Under the pieces are notes generated by a model that did not search any database, had not been told where the DNA came from, and saw nothing but the letters and a program-made list of their open reading frames with translations. Source: Rhodobacter sp. (lineage in GTDB: Bacteria > Pseudomonadota > Alphaproteobacteria > Rhodobacterales > Rhodobacteraceae). Taken from it: a stretch of 10,471 nucleotides of DNA. This document shows positions 6,839 to 10,471 of this stretch, in pieces. Where the stretch lies: contig JAIXVS010000173.1 in assembly GCA_027482795.1 (NCBI GenBank), positions 1-10,471 on the forward strand, read 5' to 3'. The translations under genes and the position numbers were made by a program. How positions within the stretch are numbered: the stretch's first letter is position 1; the number at the start of each line of letters is the position of its first letter.

Positions 6839-6866
6839 GTTTTACGCGAGGGGGGCATAATCGCAA
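6839..6866 (-). promoter_or_regulatory. Candidate promoter for the glmU operon
   Basis: On the minus strand TTGCGA (6866-6861) and TAAAAC (6844-6839) are separated by 16 bases, each matching the sigma-70 hexamers at four of six positions. It lies in the 94-base gap between divergent glmU and the phosphatase gene, about 28 bases upstream of the glmU ATG. The spacer contains a C6 run. The promoter is inferred from sequence only. Confidence 0.35.
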
Positions 6867-6905
6867 GACCTCATTGGCCCGCGCTCTTCACATAAGGTTT
6901 CATGA

Positions 6906-7568
6906 ATGAAAACTGTTGTCTTTGATTTGGATGGCACGCTGGCCGATACCTCGGGCGATTTGCTGGCCGCAGCCAATGCCACATTTGCCGCACTGGGCCA
7001 TGCGCCGCCCTTGGGCGCGGGCGATGAAGGGGTTGCGCATCAGGGCGGTCGGGCCATGCTGCGGCTTGGCTTTGCGCGGCTTGGGATAGCCGTGGATGAG
7101 GCGCAGATCACCGCCCATTATCCCGATTTACTGGCGCAGTATGAAGGCGTGATCTGCGTGCAGTCTCGCCTTTACGATGGGGCTGAAGCTGCCGTGCGCA
7201 CCCTGCGCGCGCGGGGCTTTGCCTGCGCCATTTGTACCAACAAACCCACCTATCTGGCCGAGGCGCTGATCCAATCTCTGGGCATCCGCGATTTGTTCGG
7301 CGCGCTGATTGGTGCGGGCAGCCTAAACGTGGTTAAGCCCGACCCCGCCCCATTTTTGGCCGCAGTGGCAGGCGTTGGCGGCACAAAATCGCTGCTGGTG
7401 GGCGATACCGAAACCGATCATAAAACTGCCCGCGCCGCTGGTGTGCCATCGGTTCTGGTTGGCTTTGGCCCCAATGGCGGCGCTGTCGCGGCCCTTGTAC
7501 CTGATGCTGTGCTGCGCCATTTCGATGACTTGCCCGATCTTGCTGCGCACTTGCTGGGCGGGGCATAA
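6906..7568 (+). CDS. HAD-family phosphatase, phosphoglycolate phosphatase (Gph) type
   Basis: The 220-residue product carries all four HAD motifs: DLDGT with the nucleophile D7 and acid/base D9; CTNKP with T111; the lysine K144 in VVKPDP; and GDTETD with D167 and D171 for Mg2+. The insert between motifs I and II is an alpha-helical cap, as in subfamily IA. Closest in feel is phosphoglycolate phosphatase, which removes 2-phosphoglycolate made by Rubisco oxygenation or DNA repair, but related HAD proteins act on other small phosphates, including sugar phosphates of cell-wall recycling such as MurNAc-6-phosphate (MupP). The position next to glmUS makes a cell-wall substrate worth considering. 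The ATG has AAGG eight bases upstream. An out-of-frame ATG four bases earlier is not used. Element copy B begins immediately after the TAA. Confidence 0.88.
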   Translation: MKTVVFDLDGTLADTSGDLLAAANATFAALGHAPPLGAGDEGVAHQGGRAMLRLGFARLGIAVDEAQITAHYPDLLAQYEGVICVQSRLYDGAEAAVRTLRARGFACAICTNKPTYLAEALIQSLGIRDLFGALIGAGSLNVVKPDPAPFLAAVAGVGGTKSLLVGDTETDHKTARAAGVPSVLVGFGPNGGAVAALVPDAVLRHFDDLPDLAAHLLGGA

Positions 7569-7721
7569 GGGGGGCTCGCCCCCCTCTTGGCCTGCGGCCA
7601 ATTCACCCCGAGGATATTTTTCGAGCAAGGAAGGGGCAGACCGTCGGCCTGCTTCCTTGCTCAAAAAATATCCTGCGGGGGTGAGGAGCGCAGCTCCGAG
7701 GGGGCCGCATAGGCCCCCTTT
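7569..7721. repeat. Composite five-hairpin intergenic element, copy B (likely terminator after the phosphatase gene)
   Basis: It starts on the base after the phosphatase stop codon. Parts in order: GGGGGG CTCG CCCCCC (7569-7584); TTGGCC TGC GGCCAA (7587-7601); a long near-perfect palindrome (7606-7680) in which AGGATATTTTT pairs with AAAAATATCCT (7611-7621 with 7664-7674), and GAGCAAGGAAG with CTTCCTTGCTC (7623-7633 with 7652-7662); GGAGC GCA GCTCC (7685-7697); and GGGGGCC GCATA GGCCCCC (7700-7718), then TTT. The last hairpin plus T-run resembles an intrinsic terminator. The palindrome arms match copy A in the opposite orientation. Confidence 0.85.
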
Positions 7722-7741
7722 GCTGGCCCCAAGCACAGCGT

Positions 7742-7770
7742 TTGACGATAGCGTTACAAAAGCGTAAATC
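7742..7770 (+). promoter_or_regulatory. Candidate promoter for the MFS gene
   Basis: TTGACG (7742-7747, five of six bases of the -35 consensus) is followed after exactly 17 bases by TAAATC (7765-7770), a weak -10 match. Transcription would then begin at about 7777, on the ATG of the MFS gene, giving a leaderless message. This fits the poor ribosome site there (a G-run almost touching the ATG). Inference from sequence only. Confidence 0.3.
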
Positions 7771-7776
7771 GGGGGT

Positions 7777-9036
7777 ATGACAATATCCGCCCTTGCCCCC
7801 GCAAAATCGAAATCGGCCATCACCTTTATCTTCATCACCGTGGTGCTGGATATGATCGGCTTTGGCATTATCATGCCTGTCTTGCCGCAGCTGATTGAAA
7901 CGGTTGGGCAAATGTCGCTGGCGGATGCTGCGAAAATGTCGGCATGGATGTTTGCTGCCTATGCCGTGGCGACCTTTTTCGCGGGGCCGCTGATGGGCAA
8001 TTTGTCTGACCGCTTTGGCCGCCGCCCCCTTTTGCTGATTGCCGTGGCGGGGCTGGGGTTTGATTATTTGATGCATGCGCTGGCCCCCACGCTGGGCTGG
8101 CTGTTTGTGGGGCGCATTTTGGCGGGGTTGTGCGGGGCGTCTTGGGTGATTGCCAATGCCTATATCACCGATGTGACCGAGCCAGAAGAGCGGGGCAAAT
8201 ATTTTGGAATGCTGGGCGCGGCCTTTGGCCTTGGGTTTATTCTTGGGCCTGCCATCGGCGGGCTCTTGGGTGAATTTGGCCCGCGCGTGCCGTTCTATGC
8301 CGCCGCCGCGATTTCGGTGTTGAACTTTGCCTTTGGCTATTTCGTTCTGCCCGAAAGCCTGCCGCCCGAAAAGCGCCGCGCCTTTGAATGGCGCCGCGCC
8401 AACCCCTTTGCGGTGTTTGGCGTGTTTTCCACCTATAAGGGCGTTCTGCCACTGGTTGCGGTGCTGGCGCTGTTTTTCTTTGCCACCTCGGTTTATCAGG
8501 CGATTTGGACATTTTGGGGCATTGCAAAATTTGAATGGTCGCCCGCCATGGTGGGCCTGTCGCTGGCGGCCTTTGGCATTGTGACCGCCGTCTTCCAGGG
8601 GGCGCTATCGGGCCTGGGGGCCAAGATGTTTGGCGAGGCGCGGCTTGCCCTGATTGGCCTTTGCCTTGGCGCAATCGTGCTGGTGGCCTACGGCCTAGTC
8701 GCTGCGCCGTGGATGGTGTTTGCGCTGATGGTTGTGCATGGGCCCGAAGGCTTTGTGCATCCGATGATCACCGCCATCCTAACCCGTCTTGCGCCCGAGG
8801 ATGCCCAAGGCGAATTGCAGGGTGGGCTATCGGGGATTATGTCGCTGGCGATGCTGTTTGGCACGGTGTTCTTTGGGCAGGTCTTTGGTTTCTTTATGTC
8901 TGGTAGTGCGCCCATCACCTCGCCCGATGTGGGGTTTTGGATTGCGGGGGGCGTGGTGGCAGCCGCCACGCTGCTGTATGTGTTTGTGATGCCGCAGGCG
9001 CTGCGCACTAAACCCACAGCGGGAGAGGCACCATGA
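7777..9036 (+). CDS. TCR/Tet-type MFS transporter (probable drug or metabolite exporter)
   Basis: The 419-residue product is a polytopic inner-membrane protein with about 12 membrane helices. It has the hallmarks of the TCR/Tet branch of the major facilitator superfamily: LDMIGFGIIMPVLP in helix 1 (24-37), motif A GNLSDRFGRRP in the loop between helices 2 and 3 (74-84), AYITDVTEPEER (128-139) and antiporter motif C GLGFILGPAIGG in helix 5 (151-162). Members export small molecules in exchange for protons; tetracycline is the best-known substrate, but most chromosomal homologues have unknown cargo, so resistance should not be assumed. The start ATG has only a G-run next to it as ribosome site. 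The 3' end overlaps the next gene by four bases (ATGA), which suggests that the two products act in one process. Confidence 0.93.
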   Translation: MTISALAPAKSKSAITFIFITVVLDMIGFGIIMPVLPQLIETVGQMSLADAAKMSAWMFAAYAVATFFAGPLMGNLSDRFGRRPLLLIAVAGLGFDYLMHALAPTLGWLFVGRILAGLCGASWVIANAYITDVTEPEERGKYFGMLGAAFGLGFILGPAIGGLLGEFGPRVPFYAAAAISVLNFAFGYFVLPESLPPEKRRAFEWRRANPFAVFGVFSTYKGVLPLVAVLALFFFATSVYQAIWTFWGIAKFEWSPAMVGLSLAAFGIVTAVFQGALSGLGAKMFGEARLALIGLCLGAIVLVAYGLVAAPWMVFALMVVHGPEGFVHPMITAILTRLAPEDAQGELQGGLSGIMSLAMLFGTVFFGQVFGFFMSGSAPITSPDVGFWIAGGVVAAATLLYVFVMPQALRTKPTAGEAP

Positions 9037-10292
9037 ACAAAGAAGTCGTAAGCGGTGCCTTTGGCGAGGTGTTTACGGGCAGTTTCACCCAGCAAGAACC
9101 CATCCCCGAGGCGGGGATAGAGGCCGCTGTTGCCGTGCTGCGCCATGGCCGTTTGCACCGTTACAACACGGCCGCGGGCGAGGTGGCCGAGGCGGTTTTG
9201 CTGGAACAGGAATTTGCAGCCCTAGTGGGCGCAAAATACTGCCTTGCTGTCGCCTCTGGCGGTTATGCTTTGGGCTGCGCTTTGCGCGCGGTGGGGATGG
9301 CGGCGGGCGATCCTGTGTTGACCAACGCCTTTACCCTTGCCCCCGTGCCAGGGGCTATTGCAGCGGCGGGCGGGCGGCCGATTTTCATCGAAACCACCCC
9401 CGATTTGACGATTGATTTTGCCGATTTGGCCGCCAAGGCGCAGGCCACGGGCGCGCGGATTTTGATGCTGTCGCATATGCGCGGGCATATCTGCGATATG
9501 GACGCGCTGGTGGCCCTTTGCGCAGGCTTGGGCATACAAATCATTGAAGATTGTGCCCATACAATGGGGGCGGCGTGGAACGGCGTGCCTTCGGGGCGGC
9601 ACGGAATTGTGGGCTGCTATTCGATGCAAACCTACAAGCATATCAATGCGGGCGAGGGTGGGTTTTTGATTTCGGACAATGCCGAGGTAATGGCGCGCGC
9701 CACGCTGCTGTCGGGCAGTTATATGCTATATTCCAAACATTTAGCAGGCCCTGATGCGGCGGTTTATGAAGATTTGCGCCTGCATACCCCCAATGTTTCG
9801 GGGCGAATGGACAACCTGCGCGCGGCCATTTTACGCCCGCAATTGCCGCTGCTAGAGGGTAGGGTCGCACGCTGGCAGGGGCTGTATAGCGTGATCGAAG
9901 GGGGCCTTGCAGGCGTGACAGGTCTGGTGCTGCCGCATCGGCCACAGGCAGAACATTTCGCGCCGTCATCTTTCCAATTCCGCCTGCCAGATTGGTCTGC
10001 CGCCCGTATCGGCGCGTTCCTGTCGCGGTGTTTGGCGCGGGGGGTGGAACTGAAATGGTTCGGCGCTGACCGCCCCGTCGCCTTTACCTCGCGCTATGAC
10101 CATTGGGCCTATGCGGGGGCGCAAAGCTGCCCCAAAACCGATGCGGTGCTGGCAGGGCTGATCGACATGCGATTGCCGTTGACCTTCAGCGAGGGCGATG
10201 CCGCCCAGATCGCGCGGATCATTCGGGGCGAGGCGCTGGCCGTGGGGCAGGGGCCAGAGCCAGAGGCGGCGGCGTTGCCTGTTATTCAGTGA
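9033..10292 (+). CDS. DegT/DnrJ/EryC1/StrS-family PLP-dependent aminotransferase
   Basis: The 419-residue product matches the fold-type I family that mostly aminates keto-sugars, usually with glutamate or glutamine as donor. Visible features: ASGGYALGCALRAVG (74-88), the position of the cofactor phosphate-binding NGT(x)AL segment; TNAFTLAPVPGAIAAAG (97-113); IIEDCAHTMGA (170-180), with D173 expected to hold the pyridine nitrogen and Cys174/His176 where Ala and Gln are more usual; and YSMQTYKHINAGEGGF (196-211), with K202 as the expected Schiff-base lysine followed by GEGG. The C-terminal small domain is full length, with a short Ala/Pro/Glu tail. The ATG overlaps the MFS stop (ATGA), with GGGAGAGG just upstream, so the genes are translationally coupled. 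No other sugar-nucleotide genes are adjacent except glmUS, so the substrate is unknown. Confidence 0.92.
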   Translation: MNKEVVSGAFGEVFTGSFTQQEPIPEAGIEAAVAVLRHGRLHRYNTAAGEVAEAVLLEQEFAALVGAKYCLAVASGGYALGCALRAVGMAAGDPVLTNAFTLAPVPGAIAAAGGRPIFIETTPDLTIDFADLAAKAQATGARILMLSHMRGHICDMDALVALCAGLGIQIIEDCAHTMGAAWNGVPSGRHGIVGCYSMQTYKHINAGEGGFLISDNAEVMARATLLSGSYMLYSKHLAGPDAAVYEDLRLHTPNVSGRMDNLRAAILRPQLPLLEGRVARWQGLYSVIEGGLAGVTGLVLPHRPQAEHFAPSSFQFRLPDWSAARIGAFLSRCLARGVELKWFGADRPVAFTSRYDHWAYAGAQSCPKTDAVLAGLIDMRLPLTFSEGDAAQIARIIRGEALAVGQGPEPEAAALPVIQ

Positions 10293-10297
10293 ATGGC

Positions 10298-10323
10298 GGG
10301 GCCGCGCCGCAAAGGCCTTTTTT
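10298..10323 (+). terminator. Probable intrinsic terminator after the aminotransferase gene
   Basis: GGGGCC (10298-10303) can pair with GGCCTT (10314-10319; four GC pairs plus two G-U) around a ten-base loop, and the 3' arm runs into six T residues (10318-10323). It lies six bases after the stop codon. The stem is short, so confidence is moderate. Confidence 0.5.
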
Positions 10324-10335
10324 CGTGGGATTTTC

Positions 10336-10390
10336 GCGTATGGTTGGCGTATGTTTTGCGTATGTTATGCGTATTGCATCCGTAGGGACA
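10336..10390. repeat. Phased 11-bp direct repeat array (GCGTATG)
   Basis: GCGTATG occurs at 10336, 10347 and 10358, GCGTATT at 10369 and CCGTAGG at 10380, so CGTA recurs five times at exactly 11-base intervals. The four-base linkers vary (GTTG, TTTT, TTAT, GCAT). The period is not a multiple of three and the array lies after a terminator, so it is not coding. One helical turn per unit suggests protein sites on one face of the DNA (operator cluster or iteron-like array). It ends about 80 bases before the window edge, where the gene it might serve would lie. Confidence 0.8.
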
Positions 10391-10448
10391 GTGAGTAGAG
10401 TGCGCGATTTAACGCGCCAATTTGGGCGGTGGGTTGGGGGTTGAGAGT

Positions 10449-10468
10449 GGTGCGTGCAAGCACGCACC
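10449..10468. terminator. Strong symmetric hairpin at right edge, possible bidirectional terminator
   Basis: GGTGCGTG (10449-10456), loop CAAG and CACGCACC (10461-10468) form a perfect 8-bp stem, extendable to nine. From memory, similar GGGTGCGTG/CACGCACCC palindromes are common between Rhodobacterales genes; I cannot verify this here. The window ends three bases later, so any T-run or neighbouring gene is out of view. Confidence 0.5.
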
Positions 10469-10471
10469 CTA

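Noticed and set aside
7603..8076. Minus-strand frame of 157 codons and similar frames over element copy B
   Set aside because: These translate the palindromic element and the antisense of the MFS gene; no ribosome site or domain supports them.
7777..9036. Acquired tetracycline resistance gene
   Set aside because: The family features are shared by many chromosomal exporters; there is no adjacent tetR-type repressor or mobile element, and the base composition matches the neighbours.
10336..10390. CRISPR array
   Set aside because: Repeats of 7 bases with 4-base linkers are far too short for CRISPR, and no cas gene is present.
10103..10467. Open frames over the right-end intergenic region on both strands
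   Set aside because: They run through the aminotransferase end, the terminator and the 11-bp repeat; the products are low-complexity with no homology I recognise.

Overview
The window reads as a chromosomal stretch of an alphaproteobacterium, most likely a Rhodobacterales (Roseobacter/Rhodobacter-type) species. The grounds are: GC-rich coding sequence, protein sequences that look Rhodobacterales-like (MoaA, GlmU, GlmS, a DUF3833-like lipoprotein, a TCR/Tet-type MFS carrier), and GC-capped palindromic intergenic elements carrying CCCCGAGGATATTTTT, a string I remember from this order but cannot verify here. The assignment is inference; no rRNA or other marker gene is present.

Layout. Positions 1-311 (minus) hold the N-terminal part of a small exported cysteine-rich protein that runs off the left edge. 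It is visibly more AT-rich than everything else and has an uncertain start. Positions 472-1503 (minus) are moaA (molybdenum cofactor step 1). A divergent intergenic region with a degenerate 7-bp tandem repeat separates moaA from a 150-residue lipoprotein (1659-2111, plus). Positions 2114-2277 hold a composite five-hairpin element between convergent genes. On the minus strand follow, in transcription order, glmU (6811-5459), glmS (5457-3643), a DUF3833-like lipoprotein (3596-3039) and an AlkD-like DNA alkylation repair protein (2996-2277). They are closely spaced and probably form one operon whose core makes UDP-N-acetylglucosamine. Divergently on the plus strand lies a Gph-type HAD phosphatase (6906-7568), then a second copy of the five-hairpin element (7569-7721). 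After it comes a two-gene unit: a TCR/Tet-type MFS exporter (7777-9036) overlapping by 4 bp a DegT/DnrJ/EryC1/StrS-type PLP enzyme (9033-10292). The right end (10293-10471) has a probable terminator, a helically phased 11-bp repeat array and a strong hairpin.

How it works together. GlmS makes glucosamine-6-phosphate and GlmU makes UDP-GlcNAc for peptidoglycan and lipopolysaccharide. The one-base gap between them implies coupled translation. The MFS and DegT genes are translationally coupled and probably act on one small molecule, but the substrate cannot be read from the sequence. moaA stands alone without other moa genes in view.

The most unusual items are non-coding: the two five-hairpin elements in opposite orientation, whose accessory hairpins keep pairing but not sequence, and the 11-bp phased GCGTATG array near the right edge. 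I see no CRISPR array, defence system, transposase or RNA gene.
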